Of a DNA stretch of 64,000 nucleotides, positions 43,408 to 53,700 are shown one piece after another. The DNA lies in the NCBI GenBank assembly GCA_051985675.1, contig JBPYFJ010000112.1, positions 93,052 through 157,051 of the forward strand, read 5' to 3'. This stretch comes from JAFAXD01 sp051985675. Lineage in GTDB: Bacteria > Pseudomonadota > Alphaproteobacteria > Rhizobiales > Xanthobacteraceae. Under the pieces are notes generated by a model that was not told the DNA's origin, searched no databases, and was given only the letters and a program-made list of their open reading frames with translations. Each line of letters opens with the position of its first letter. Positions within the stretch are counted from its first letter, which is position 1. A program made the position numbers and the translations under genes.

Positions 43408-45161
43408 GCCGACCTCCCGGAATCCGGAACGACCTGAAGCGGTCGCGGCGCCCCCGGAGGACGTGGCAGGGCCTTGGCCAGCACCTCGTCCTTTGGTCCA
43501 AAATGATGCATCCGGCCCTTGCCCATGACAAGAATGAGGTCGACGCCGGTGATTGCGCTCGGCCGGTGCGCCACCACCACCACGATGCCATTACGCTTGC
43601 GCACCGACAGGATCGCCTGGGTCAAGGCTTCGTCGCCCTCCGAATCGAGGTTGGCATTCGGCTCGTCCAGCACGACCAGGAACGGATCGCGATAGAGCGC
43701 GCGGGCGAGCGCGATGCGCTGACCCTGGCCGGCGGAAAGCGCGGCGCCATGCTCGCCGACTTGCGTGCTGTAGCCTTCCGGCAGGCTCACGATCAGATCG
43801 TGCACGCCGGCGGCCCGGGCAGCCGCGAGCACGAGATTAGGGTCGGCGCCCTCTTCGAAGCGGGAAATGTTCTGCGCGACCGTGCCAGCGAGCAGCTCGA
43901 CGTCCTGCGGCAGATAACCGACATGCCGGCCGAGTCCTTCCGGCGACCACTGGTCGAGCGCGGCGCCGTCGAGCGAAACGCGGCCGCGTACCGGCCGCCA
44001 GACGCCGACCAGCATGCGGGCAAGCGAGGATTTGCCGGACGCGGTTGGCCCGATGATGCCGAGCCCGTGTCCAGCCTCGAGCTTGAGAGTGACGTCGAAC
44101 ACCACGATCTTCTGTTCGCCGGGCGGCGCGGCGCTGGCATTTTCCACCACCAGGGTGTGCGTCGGGGCGTCGAGCACCATCGGCTCGGTCGCTGGCGGCA
44201 AGGCCGTCAGCAACTGATTGAGGCGGCCCCAGCCCTGACGCGCGGCGATGAAGGCCTTCCAGTTGGCGATCGCAAGGTCGACCGGCGCAAGCGCCCTCGC
44301 CCCCAGGATCGAGCCCGCGATGATGACGCCGGCGGTCGCCTGCTGGTTGATCACAAGCAGCGCGCCGACCGCGAGCAGCATCGACTGCAGCAGCATGCGC
44401 AGCACCTTGGATAGCGCGCCGAGCCCACCGCCGACGTCGCTCGCGACTCGGTTGGCGGTCACGTACTGCTGATTGGCCTGCGTCCAGCGCTTGGCGAGGC
44501 GCCCATTCATCCCCATGGCGAGGATCGCCTCGGAATTGCGGCGGCTTGCTTCCGCGAGCAGGCTGCGGCTGCGCGCGTAGTCGGCCACGTCCTTGCCGGG
44601 CCGGCGCATCATCACTTCGGTCATGAGCGTGAGTGCGATCAGCACGACCGCGCCGACCAGCGCGGTCAGCCCGATGTAGGGATGGAACGCAAAGCAGATC
44701 GCGAGATAGAACGGGATCCAAGGCAGGTCGAAGAATGCGATCGGACCAAGACCGGAGAGAAACGACCGCACGCTGTCGAGGTCGCGCAGCGGCTGGATAC
44801 CGTCGCCGCGGTTGCCGATGATCAACGGCAGTCGCACGATCGCGTCATAGACCCGTTCGCTGACCGCCTCGTCGAGCGAATTGCCGATGCGCACCATGAT
44901 GCGGCCGCGGAGCAGGTCAAGTAGTGCCAGCGCACCATAGAGGCCGGCAGCCAGCAACAGCAACGCCACCAAAGTCGAGACGCTACGGCTGGGCAGCACT
45001 CGGTCGTAGATCTCCAACATGAAGATCGAGCCGGTGAGCATGAGGATGTTGCTCATGCCGCTGAACAGCGCGATGGCCCAGAACGTGCTGCGGCAGGCGT
45101 CAAGCGCCTCGCTCAACTCGGTGCGCTTGCTCGTCGGTGTGCGCGACGGCGCCTTGCTCAT
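43404..45161 (-). CDS. Type I secretion ABC transporter (PrtD/HlyB type)
   Basis: A 585-residue exporter with six membrane helices in residues 25-300 and an ATPase domain. Walker A is GPTASGKSSL (371-380), the signature is LSAGQGQRIALARAL (475-489) and Walker B is FLVVLDEPNANLD. There is no N-terminal C39 peptidase domain, so it belongs to the PrtD-like group that exports proteins with uncleaved C-terminal signals. The likely cargo is the 1452-residue RTX-type protein encoded 5.5 kb away on the same strand. The HlyD-family adaptor follows directly. Confidence 0.93.
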   Translation of the reverse strand: MSKAPSRTPTSKRTELSEALDACRSTFWAIALFSGMSNILMLTGSIFMLEIYDRVLPSRSVSTLVALLLLAAGLYGALALLDLLRGRIMVRIGNSLDEAVSERVYDAIVRLPLIIGNRGDGIQPLRDLDSVRSFLSGLGPIAFFDLPWIPFYLAICFAFHPYIGLTALVGAVVLIALTLMTEVMMRRPGKDVADYARSRSLLAEASRRNSEAILAMGMNGRLAKRWTQANQQYVTANRVASDVGGGLGALSKVLRMLLQSMLLAVGALLVINQQATAGVIIAGSILGARALAPVDLAIANWKAFIAARQGWGRLNQLLTALPPATEPMVLDAPTHTLVVENASAAPPGEQKIVVFDVTLKLEAGHGLGIIGPTASGKSSLARMLVGVWRPVRGRVSLDGAALDQWSPEGLGRHVGYLPQDVELLAGTVAQNISRFEEGADPNLVLAAARAAGVHDLIVSLPEGYSTQVGEHGAALSAGQGQRIALARALYRDPFLVVLDEPNANLDSEGDEALTQAILSVRKRNGIVVVVAHRPSAITGVDLILVMGKGRMHHFGPKDEVLAKALPRPPGAPRPLQVVPDSGRSA

Positions 45162-45446
45162 TAGGTTTTAGTTCCCAAGCCGGTTTGTCCAATAAAGCGT
45201 GGCAGAATACCAAACGAGTTAAACGTTGTTCATCCTTTGGGCTCAAGAAAAAAGAGAGCCCGGAACGGATCAGCGGCGATCTCGCCGTGGTCATCGGTTC
45301 CGCTGAATAAGTCACCGAAACAGCTGAAACAGGCTGCCGGCGGGGAGTTATTTACAACGCCTTCTTCTGCTTTTTCAGGCAACCAGGCAGATCCCGAGCG
45401 TAATAGGCCTCCGACCATTTCGTGGGTTCGTTCTGCGAAATACAAT
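45162..45446. other. Intergenic stretch upstream of the type I secretion operon
   Basis: About 285 bp with lower GC than its surroundings. Short frames of about 70 codons exist on both strands here, but neither has a recognisable product or a clear ribosome site. It presumably holds the promoter of the secretion operon. It also marks one edge of the accessory DNA that follows. Confidence 0.4.
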
Positions 45447-45896
45447 TTAAAGATGAACTAACATAAACCGCAATGCACGATTGCGGCGCGACAACGCGCG
45501 CTGCTCGTAACGATCCAAGCGCGGCAGATTGAGCAGGGTTGTAGCTGGGGCGTGCGGTTCCTGTCCCGGCATCGATGCGGTCGAGCCGGCCGGCATGCCT
45601 GATGCCAGCAATGACACGCGAATGGCGCGCACCCGCCGTAGCTCGAGCTCTGCTTCGGCGGCGATGCGCGCGAAATGTAAGCGACACGGATCTGGATTTG
45701 GTCCGGCGATCTGAGCCGCCAAGCGTTCAACCTCGCGATCGATCGCGCTGGACCAAGGCAGCCTGACGGCCAAGCCGTACCGCAATGCATTTCGCCTGGA
45801 GTGGTCCTTGCCTTTGGCGGTGCGCGGCCCCGTGCTGTATCTGGCATTGCGCCGGTTCGCGGCGATTTTTCGCGACGACACCATGGTCTTGGTCAT
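45447..45896 (-). CDS. Small accessory protein, Arg/Asn-rich N-terminus family
   Basis: A 149-residue protein. It starts with a basic segment (KIAANRRNARYSTGPRTAKG, then SRRNALRYGL) that defines a widespread but uncharacterised family in Alphaproteobacteria, and continues with a helical part (EAELELRRVRAIRVSLL). Its start overlaps the preceding gene's stop by 4 bp (ATGA). It is the last of three coupled small genes. A relative with the same GK..SR.NA.R.GL core is encoded at 50218-50679, on the other side of the recombination genes. Function unknown; a nucleic-acid-binding role is suggested only by the basic N-terminus. Confidence 0.7.
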   Translation of the reverse strand: MTKTMVSSRKIAANRRNARYSTGPRTAKGKDHSRRNALRYGLAVRLPWSSAIDREVERLAAQIAGPNPDPCRLHFARIAAEAELELRRVRAIRVSLLASGMPAGSTASMPGQEPHAPATTLLNLPRLDRYEQRALSRRNRALRFMLVHL

Positions 45897-46243
45897 CTGT
45901 GGGCAGGCCGCATGGGCGGCCCGTCGGCCTCGATGATGTGATCTGACATCTGGCGCAGGACACGTCCCAGTGCGGAGCGGCGGCGATCGATTTCCCGCAG
46001 CGCGTTGTTGCGGCGAAGCTCAGCCGACGCCAGCATCCGTTCGATTGCCTCTAACGGAGCAAGGCTAGAGACGAAGGATTCCGCCAGAATCGCGTCCGCA
46101 TCGCGCCCTTGTTCCTTGAGGTCGGTGTCAACTTTCTCCCGTGTCGTCTTATCGACGAGGTAGCCGTTAGCACGCCTTTGGCTTTCAGCCCGAGCCGAAT
46201 CAGTAGCTTTCTTATAGTTCTCAAGCTTCGTTATATGGTCCAT
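45893..46243 (-). CDS. Small accessory protein, helical, unknown function
   Basis: A 116-residue protein. The ATG at 46243 is chosen because AGGAG lies 8 bp upstream; the frame is open to 46294. The sequence is highly charged and probably all helical (HITKLENYKKATDSARAESQ, then PLEAIERMLASAELRRNNAL). The gene lies between two other small genes on the same strand and overlaps the downstream one by 4 bp. I know no function. It is part of what looks like a conserved three-gene cassette. Confidence 0.65.
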   Translation of the reverse strand: MDHITKLENYKKATDSARAESQRRANGYLVDKTTREKVDTDLKEQGRDADAILAESFVSSLAPLEAIERMLASAELRRNNALREIDRRRSALGRVLRQMSDHIIEADGPPMRPAHR

Positions 46244-46253
46244 GTGCGTGCTC

Positions 46254-46568
46254 CTAGCGATCGCCGTTGGCGGCGGGTTTGAGGTGGGGAGCAAGTGCCG
46301 ACGTGAATTGGCCGTTAACGTAGGCAGCCTTGATGCGGCGTAGGCGAATGATGTCCCAGGTGAGGTCAGCGATGTCCTTCACCCACAGCCACTCGACGAC
46401 GCCAATCGGCTTTTCTTCGCGCGCGAGCTTGGCCAGCAGGGCGTAGTACTGATTGGGGTCTTCCGTCGCGAGCAGTGGCGGCTTGCCCAACATGTCCCGA
46501 ATTTCGGCTGGAACAACGGTTTCGATTGACGCGTTGGCGTCGTCCAATTTGCAAATAGAGTTACTCAT
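46254..46568 (-). CDS. Small accessory protein, unknown function
   Basis: A 104-residue protein with AAGGAG 7 bp before its ATG. The core is DPNQYYALLAKLAREEKPIG followed by VVEWLWVKDIADLTWDIIRL, a pattern I associate with short Bradyrhizobium proteins of unknown role. It is the first gene of a three-gene cassette; the second gene starts 11 bp after its stop. There are no membrane segments. Confidence 0.7.
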   Translation of the reverse strand: MSNSICKLDDANASIETVVPAEIRDMLGKPPLLATEDPNQYYALLAKLAREEKPIGVVEWLWVKDIADLTWDIIRLRRIKAAYVNGQFTSALAPHLKPAANGDR

Positions 46569-47086
46569 AACGCTACTCCTTCAATCTATGAGTAGTCCTG
46601 GTTTAGGACCTGTTAACCTCTATGGCGGCCAACGGTTAAAAAGGGGTTAGCGCGCACCGCACGGCTGACAAATATTGTAAGCGCGCTCGGCAAGCCGCCG
46701 GCGGACGCCCTATGCGGCTCGACACAGGCAAGGCTGGTCACAGGTAAAGTGACCTTTCACAGCCGCACTCACGATCCGTCGCTCTAAACGATGGACTCAA
46801 CGTCAGCGGCCTCCAAGGCGCGGCCCCCGCGCCGTGTGGAACCCGCGGGTAGAGGCGATTTTTCGGGGCGACGCCTCGGGCCTCGGCCGGAACTTGCAAA
46901 AGCGGTGCCTTACCGGATGAGCCCGTGAGACGCTTGGCGCTGCGCGCGTCTTAAAGCAGAGCGGAGGTTGTTTGCTTTCCCAGAGCGGGAGCAGAGCGGC
47001 CAGTCTGGGTAGCAGCGTCGGCGCTGGCTGGGGCTGAGGCCAGGCGAACTCCCGCCATTGGCCACAGCGCAAGGAAAACGACGACC
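46569..47086. other. Divergent intergenic region in the accessory segment
   Basis: About 520 bp between the three-gene cassette (minus) and the recombination genes (plus). It must carry two promoters. Short inverted repeats occur: GTCCT/AGGAC around 46590-46606, TTAACC/GGTTAA around 46614-46640, and GTCAC/GTGAC around 46738-46755. No repressor gene, tRNA or obvious att site was seen, and the frames present are shadows. Confidence 0.45.
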
Positions 47087-47902
47087 ATGTCCACAAGCCC
47101 TCCTGATCGCCGCTTGTTCATCGGCGGCTCCGATGCCCGGGTCATTTTGGGCAATGACGAAGCCGCCCTCCACCGCCTCTGGCAGGAGAAGCGCGGCGAG
47201 GTCGAACCAGAGGATCTCTCTGGCAACCTGATCGTGCAGCTCGGGGTCGTCACCGAGCCCCTCAACCGGCACTGGTTCGAGCGAAATACCGGACATGCCA
47301 TCAAGGACATCCAGCGCCTCGTGAAACACCCGGTCGTCAAGTGGATGGCGGCAACACTCGACGGGGTCGTGGACGCCACTGGCGCCGTCTTCGAGGCCAA
47401 GTTCATGCTGCCATGGTCCTTTTCCGAGGAGGTCGCGGCCGAAAAATATATGCCGCAGCTTCAGCACAACATGTGGGTGTCCAACGCGACGACAGCGGTG
47501 CTCTCGGTCATCACGGGCGGCGGCAAATGGGTCGAGATCAGCATTGGTGCGGATTCTCTTTACCAGCACCTCCTGTTCACGGCCGAGAAGAAGTTCTGGC
47601 GTTGCGTGGAGAGCGGCGAGCCTCCTCGTCTGTTCGGCGTCGAGCCACCGCGACCACGTGTCGAAGCTGTTCGGATCGTCGACATGTGTTCGTCCAACTC
47701 GTGGGCGGAATTCGCCGGGCTCTTTCGCCAGACCCGAGCGGCTTTTCTGCAACACGAGAATGCTAAGGCCGAACTGAAGGCGCTCATGCCCGAGGATGCC
47801 AAGGAGGCGATCGGGCATGGGGTCCGGGCGAAGCGTTCAAAATCCGGCGCAGTCAGCTTCGACTTCATGGATCTGGAGGCGTCCCATGCATCGCTCCAGT
47901 GA
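47087..47902 (+). CDS. YqaJ-family phage-type exonuclease
   Basis: A 271-residue nuclease of the YqaJ viral recombinase family. It shows the family start RRLFIGGSDARVILGND, then LGVVTEPLNRHWFERNTG, the Asp of WMAATLDGVVDATGA and the Glu/Lys pair in VFEAKFMLPWS, which form the PD-(D/E)XK-type active site. AAGGAAA lies about 9 bp before the ATG. In phages such enzymes resect double-strand ends for a single-strand annealing protein. Here that partner, an ERF protein, is encoded directly downstream with a 17-bp overlap. Confidence 0.85.
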   Translation: MSTSPPDRRLFIGGSDARVILGNDEAALHRLWQEKRGEVEPEDLSGNLIVQLGVVTEPLNRHWFERNTGHAIKDIQRLVKHPVVKWMAATLDGVVDATGAVFEAKFMLPWSFSEEVAAEKYMPQLQHNMWVSNATTAVLSVITGGGKWVEISIGADSLYQHLLFTAEKKFWRCVESGEPPRLFGVEPPRPRVEAVRIVDMCSSNSWAEFAGLFRQTRAAFLQHENAKAELKALMPEDAKEAIGHGVRAKRSKSGAVSFDFMDLEASHASLQ

Positions 47903-49037
47903 CTCAATTGGCGCGATCGCAGCGGCACTCGCCAAGGCACAGGCCGAACTCACCAACCCGGAGAAGTCGTTGGTGGGAACGATCAGCTCTCCACGTGGGG
48001 ACGGCGACCGGACTTTTCGATATGCCCCGCTCTCTAGCGGCCTTGACATTGTCCGCAAGAGCCTGGGCCGGCACGAAATCGCAACAGTGCAAACCACCAC
48101 CATCGATAAAGAGGTTGGGCTGATCCTTTTGACCACGGCGCTGGCGCATTCGTCGGGGGAATGGATCTCCTCTGACTGGCCGGTCTGTCCAATTGCTGAC
48201 ACCGCCGCCCCGCAGCGAATGGGAGCGGCGCTGACCTACGCGCGGCGCTATGCGCTCTTCACCCTGGTCGGCATTGCAGGGGAGGACGACCTCGATGCCC
48301 CTGATCTCACCACAGCGGGCCCGCGGAACACGGACACTAACAGCCCGAGATCGGATAACGGGGCCAAAGCCAACGTTCAGGGTATTGTTAATCCGCCCCG
48401 GGCAGCTGGCGGCAAGAAATCTCCACCTACGAGTACGATCTTGGCGCCCGACCAGTCTGCCGTCCTGCGCGAGCGGCTGATCAGGGAGATCCAAGACCTT
48501 AACTCAGTGGAAGCAGTGACCAGCTGGGCACGGCAAGCCCTGGTCGCCAAAAACCAGCTGGCGGCAACTGATGCCCAAGCAGTCGAAAATGCTTTTCGAA
48601 TGAAAGTAGCGGACCTTGAAGTCGTTGATCCGCCCGCGGGAAACCGAAAATCGTCACCGACCCGTTCGCCAGCGAACACACACCCGCGCACTCCGCCAGA
48701 GATCCGTTCTGCGTCGGTTGACAAGAGCGTACTGGCGATTCCTGAGCCGCGCCGGCTGCGTGACAAGGTGCATGTAAAATGGGTGTCCAAACGCCCGTGC
48801 TTGATATGTGGTCGCCAACCGTCCGATCCTCATCACCTTCGGTTCGCCCAGCAACCGGCACTCGGACGCAAGGTCAGCGACGAGTTCACCGTGCCGCTGT
48901 GTCGCACTCATCATCGGGAGGTCCACCGGTCGAGTGACGAAATCGCATGGTGGAAGCAATCAAGTATCGACGCGCTCGAGGCCGCCCAAAAGCTTTGGCG
49001 AGAAACGCATGTGGTGCGTCTAGCGCCGTCAGCGTGA
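47886..49037 (+). CDS. ERF single-strand annealing protein fused to an HNH-like zinc-finger domain
   Basis: A 383-residue protein from the ATG at 47886, overlapping the exonuclease gene. Residues 1-140 follow the ERF recombinase pattern (IAAALAKAQAELTNPEKSLV, YAPLSSGLDIVRKSL, TAAPQRMGAALTYARRYALF). A flexible linker follows. The C-terminal 90 residues hold CLICGRQPSDPHH and VPLCRTHHREVHR, a Cys2/His arrangement like DUF968 or HNH nucleases. The fusion joins strand annealing with a probable DNA-binding or nicking module. The pair with YqaJ is a complete phage-type recombination system, but no phage structural genes are near. Confidence 0.85.
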   Translation: MHRSSDSIGAIAAALAKAQAELTNPEKSLVGTISSPRGDGDRTFRYAPLSSGLDIVRKSLGRHEIATVQTTTIDKEVGLILLTTALAHSSGEWISSDWPVCPIADTAAPQRMGAALTYARRYALFTLVGIAGEDDLDAPDLTTAGPRNTDTNSPRSDNGAKANVQGIVNPPRAAGGKKSPPTSTILAPDQSAVLRERLIREIQDLNSVEAVTSWARQALVAKNQLAATDAQAVENAFRMKVADLEVVDPPAGNRKSSPTRSPANTHPRTPPEIRSASVDKSVLAIPEPRRLRDKVHVKWVSKRPCLICGRQPSDPHHLRFAQQPALGRKVSDEFTVPLCRTHHREVHRSSDEIAWWKQSSIDALEAAQKLWRETHVVRLAPSA

Positions 49038-49097
49038 CCTCGAGTGCGCCGTCTGAGTGAAAATAACAATTTCGAGGCGTGCATGTCGGCGTTGCTG

Positions 49098-50103
49098 CTA
49101 GTGATGTATTAGAAAATCATGTGACGCATTTAGTTGGGCGATCATCTCACGATCGCCGCACTTGCGTTTTGCGGCTGGGCAAGGGCGTGGTTTTCCGAGG
49201 TAGTGGCAGCGACGATCGCCTGCAGTTGCGGTTGATTCGCCCCCAGCGTCCCCAAAGACCGCTGGCCTTGCTGGAGATCGGTCATTACATCGTGCCAGTG
49301 CTGGTCCAGTGCAGATGGAGCAGGTCATTTTCGGAGAACCCGTGCAAATAGCCGCTAAGGTTTTGGTGATTTCTGAAATCACCAGCCGGGCGCGCGAGAG
49401 TTCCGCCCGTTGAGGTTGACTGGAACACGAAATTATCTCGCCCCACGAGGTCCATGCCAAAATTGATCGATGAGCTCGTGGTTGACTGCGAGATTGAGTT
49501 ACCAAAATGATCGAGCCTATCCGTGTTCCAATGCTTAGGGATGTCTTGCTCGTGAAGGCCATCCTCCGAAGAGCTTTCAACGTAGCCGTGGCCGGCACCT
49601 GGAGGTGTAAATGGCTTCAGATCATCAGTCGATTGATTTTGGATTACGGGATCGTTGATCGCAATTGGCGGGTCGACAACCAAGGTGCCGCCGTGGCCAT
49701 CGCTTGAGAGGACGAAATTTCCCAATTCATAGCTACCGCTAAAGCGAATGTGGGCAATGTCCACTCCATCGCTGACGCTTAATATTCCCGCTGCGTAGGT
49801 GTCGGTCGCAGTCGCGAAGTTAATGTCCTTGAGGTCTATCGAATCAGAGTTCAGGACGGTTCCATCCCCAGCAAAACCAGTTATTTGCCCGGTGTTCTCA
49901 AGCACGAGCGTGCCTGACTGGCCACTGTTGTTCGCAAAGAGCACATCGGCAGCGCTCGCGCCTACGAGTTCAAGCTTCGTGCCGCCATTGATCGTATCCG
50001 GTCCGATACCGACGTCTGTGACAGGGATCGGCGACGCTGTGTCGACAAGCAGCGAGGCCGGCGGAAAGCTGACTCGCAGATTGCGGACGCCTCGATCCAA
50101 CAA
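49098..50103 (-). pseudogene. Decayed RTX/type I secretion adhesin fragment
   Basis: The frame 50103 to 49285 encodes 272 residues of a repeat-type secreted protein: INGGTKLELVGASAADVLFA, SGTLVLENTGQITGF, DGVDIAHIRFSGSYELGNF and LSSDGHGGTLVVDPP. There is no N-terminal part. The frame ends in a stop at 49285, but another frame running to 49098 ends with MIAQLNASHDFLIHH. This closely resembles the C-terminal VHQLSASNDFILSHGA of the large secreted protein nearby. So the C-terminal secretion signal is out of frame, and at least one frameshift has occurred. It is probably a leftover of a second substrate gene. Confidence 0.65.
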
Positions 50104-50217
50104 CAGGGCCAGTCAAGAGTGCCTTCCAATGGTGATTTACCCTCCGGGTCTACAATCACCTATGACCGCGGTTCGACCCGATGATCTCGGTGCAACGGCT
50201 TGAGGCCAACTGACGCA

Positions 50218-50679
50218 ATGCGCTGCGTAGCACCGGCCCGAGGACCGAATGGCAAGCAACAATCACGGATCAACGCCATCCGAAATGGACTGACCGCCGA
50301 GACAGTGGTTGGGAGTTTGGAAGACGCCAAGGATTACAAGGCATTTGAAGCTGCGATTACCGCAGATTATGACGTCGAAATGGCTGTAGCGCGGGAGCTC
50401 GTGCTGCAGCTCGCATCCTTATGGCGGCTTCGCCGCGCCGCCGCTATTGAGGCCTACCTGTTTGAGATTCAAACCGAAAGCTTGGCGCCGCATCAGGTCG
50501 AAATTGGTTCACCCATCCAGAAGCGCGAAGCATCCATCGATCATGCCTTCGAATCGCCGCTCGGCCATGAGAACCGCGAATGGCAGCAATCTAACGATCA
50601 CCTCGCCGAGCAGTACAAGAAGTGCGTCCCGGCAACAGTTTACGATGACTCGACGGTTCTGACCCGTCTGTCGATCTGA
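50218..50679 (+). CDS. Small accessory protein related to the 45447 gene product
   Basis: A 153-residue protein from the ATG at 50218; a TTG in frame at 50200 is also possible. ARGPNGKQQSRINAIRNGLT defines the same core as the gene product at 45447-45896. VARELVLQLASLWRLRRAAA matches the helical second part. The gene is on the opposite strand and on the far side of the YqaJ/ERF pair. This suggests that the family marks the borders of, or travels with, this mobile segment. Function unknown. Confidence 0.65.
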   Translation: MRCVAPARGPNGKQQSRINAIRNGLTAETVVGSLEDAKDYKAFEAAITADYDVEMAVARELVLQLASLWRLRRAAAIEAYLFEIQTESLAPHQVEIGSPIQKREASIDHAFESPLGHENREWQQSNDHLAEQYKKCVPATVYDDSTVLTRLSI

Positions 50680-50719
50680 AACTTCGCCCGCCTACGCCGC
50701 GTGCCGCGTCGGGACAATC

Positions 50720-53700
50720 CTAGGCCCCGTGCGAGAGGATGAAATCGTTGCTGGCGCTTAACTGGTGGACCTCGATGCCCGCGAAAGTGATAGTGTCGTT
50801 GGCGGCCAGAGTTAGGTCGTGGGCGCCCGGCGTGGTGGCGTCGATGATGGACTGCAGCGCTTGAGCTGCCTGCTGCGGCGTTTGGTTGAGATAGAACGCC
50901 GATAGGTCGACCTGATCCTGGCCCTGGTGGAAGTCACCGATCGTCTGATTGCCGGAGTTAAGCTGAAACACGAACACATCGTCGCCGCCCATCCCGGTCA
51001 GCGTGTCGCCCGAGGCGCCCATGATCAGGTCGTGGCCGGTCGTGCCGACGATCTGAGTCCCGCCCTGGGCGGTCAGCGCGACGTGGCCGGTCGAGGTCAG
51101 GCCCGCATTGTCGGCGAGCGTGAAGCTGAACTGGTCGTCCGCGGTCTGGACCGGACCGGTCGGCGCCACGAAGCTGCCTGGTGGTGTGTAGACCACATCG
51201 CCGGACTGGGTTTCGTATACCTGCCCCTTCGTCTGCGACCCATCGACCGAGACCAGCGAGAGCTGATCACCCGGATGCGCGAGCAGACCGCCCGGGATGG
51301 TCATGCCGGTTCCGGCATGCACCAGCGTGGCATCGATCGCGACGTTCACATAACTGGCCTGCGGGGCGTGGTCGGTGTCGACTAACGTCCCGCCGTGACC
51401 ATTGTCATTCACGAAGAAAGTCGTGCTCGAGTAGTCGCCAGCTAAGGCGATCGTGGCGTCGGTCACGTCGTCATGGCCGAGCGAAAGGCTCGTCACGTTG
51501 CTGTCACGGTCGTAGGACTTGAACAGCGTGTCGAACGACGAAACGCCGACGAAGTCGATGAAGCTCGCCCCGAACCCGTGGACGAGCGCGTCGAAGTTCG
51601 CGGGTTGGTCGAGCTTCAGAATTCCGCCGGGCGCATCGAAGGTAACCGATACGCTGTCGCTGACCGCCCCGGCAAATTCCAAGGTCGCGGTCCCATCGAT
51701 CGCGAATGTGGTCACGTGACTCCAATTGGTGACATTGCCTTGGATCAGCAATTCATCGCCCGAGGCGTGAGCAACGCCACCGTTGTTCCCCGGCGCCGGA
51801 TCTAGGGTCGGAGCGAACGCGAGCGCCTGCACGGCGCCGTCCATGGTCAAAGTTCCGCCGTGAGCCGGATCACCGACGTTGGCAATATCTGTATTGTCGG
51901 CGTTGATATGGATCGAGTAGTTCGCCTTGGGATCCGAGAAGATCGCGGTGTTCCACCCACTACCTAGGCCGCCCTCGAAGGAGTCGTGCGGCGCGGTCGC
52001 ACCACCCACGAAGTAGTACGTGTTGTTAACGTTGCCGTTCTCGCCGATGACCGAGTCGCCGTCGAATGACGTGCCGGCAATATAGTTGTCGTGGTGCGTC
52101 GGATGGTTTTGACCATCGAACGTCACGGGCCCGGTGCGCAGGTCGAAGATCTTTAAGTCGAGCTGCGACGACTGATCCGACGCCAGCTGGTTGTCGTAGG
52201 TGACCACGACGCGGCCGTCGCCCAGGGCTCGCATATTGGCGAACGCATGGATGGTGGGGTCGAACACGCTGACGAGCAGCGTGACGCTCATGACGTTATT
52301 GGTGGTCGTGATGCCGTATTCTTTGATGTAAGTGCCGGTCTCGTCGCCATAAACGAGGACGAAATCGTCCTGGCCCGACACTTGAGGATCGGAGTAGCTG
52401 TCCAGGCGGATGTTCTGGGCATCCGAGAGGATGGCGACGCCACTGGGATCGCTGCCTCCCCCAACAATTGGCCTGAAGATCGTGCCGGACTTGTCGATCA
52501 AGAACTCGACCTGATCGTAGGTGTGCCTGCCTTGTTGGTCGGTGTAGGTGACGGTCTCGTTCCAGGCCACCGCGACCGCAAATCCGTTGGCGCTCGATGT
52601 TTGCACGAATTGCAGTTGCGCCGCAGTCTGGCCCGGGTAGTCACCGAGCGACGGAATCACCTGCTGGGTAACCGTGTTTGTGCCGCCGGGGTGCGCAATT
52701 AGGTTGGGCCGGACCGTGAAGTTCGCGAGGTTGCTGTCCAGCGTCCCATCGGAATCATAGCTTTGGAAGTGGATGGCCTGATAGGTCTGTCCGGTGAGAC
52801 CGAGGACGTTACTCTGTGTGCTGCTAGATATCGGCGACGCCAGCGCATAGCCGCCGAACCCGGACCTGAATTCCCACGCTGGTAGCACGGGCTCGCCGTC
52901 GGAGGTCGAAACGTTGGTCAGGTTGACGCTCGTTAAAACGGGCAACGATGCCGACGCGGAATTGTCCGGATTGAAGGTCTGAAAGTAGACCTGATAGGTG
53001 TGGGTCGTGCTGTTGTACTGGTCCCAAGAGATGTCATAGCTCGACATCGTTCCGGACGGGCCGTTGCCTCCAGTGCTGAAGCTCTCGGTCAGATTGAAGA
53101 TCGTCGCGCCGGTGGTGGCGGCCGATCCGACTTGTCCGAGATCCGTCTTGGTGAGCGTACGGTCGGAATTCTGCAAGATGACGCTGCGGTTGATAACATC
53201 GGTGCCACTGCCATCGGCATTCGTCTGCTTGACCGAGGCCACGATGGCCTCCGGCGCCGTGCCTCCGAGATTTGGCGTGATGGTGAACATTCGGGCCGGC
53301 AAGGTCACCGTATTCGACGCAATCTGCAGGGCGGCCGGCTGATCGGGCAGCAGGAACGGGTCACTCAGCGCCATATACTGCGAGCGCGCATAGGGGCCCT
53401 GCGGATCATTGACCGGATTGTAGTTGAGCGCTGCGGTGTACCCGAGCACCACGAATCCGCCGATCGAATTGACCTGGACGTTCGGCGTGAAGATGTGCCG
53501 CCCCGGGACGACGTCGGGGAACTTCATCTCGCCCCATAGATTGGCCTCGACCTGCGTCACGCTGGCGATGACAGTCGATGTCGGCGAGGTCAGGCCGTTC
53601 GCACCCGTCACAGATACCGAGAAGCTGGCCGAGGAACCTGACGATCCATCATGCACGAAGATCACCTGGCCGGCTTCGAGCTGAGCTTCGGTGAAACTAG

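Noticed and set aside
45237..45461. Possible small gene of about 70 codons upstream of the secretion operon
   Set aside because: Both strands are open over the same bases, neither has a good ribosome site, and no family is recognised.
46569..47086. Possible phage att site or repressor operator between the cassette and the recombination genes
   Set aside because: Only short inverted repeats were found; no integrase, tRNA or matching direct repeat at the other border could be seen by eye.
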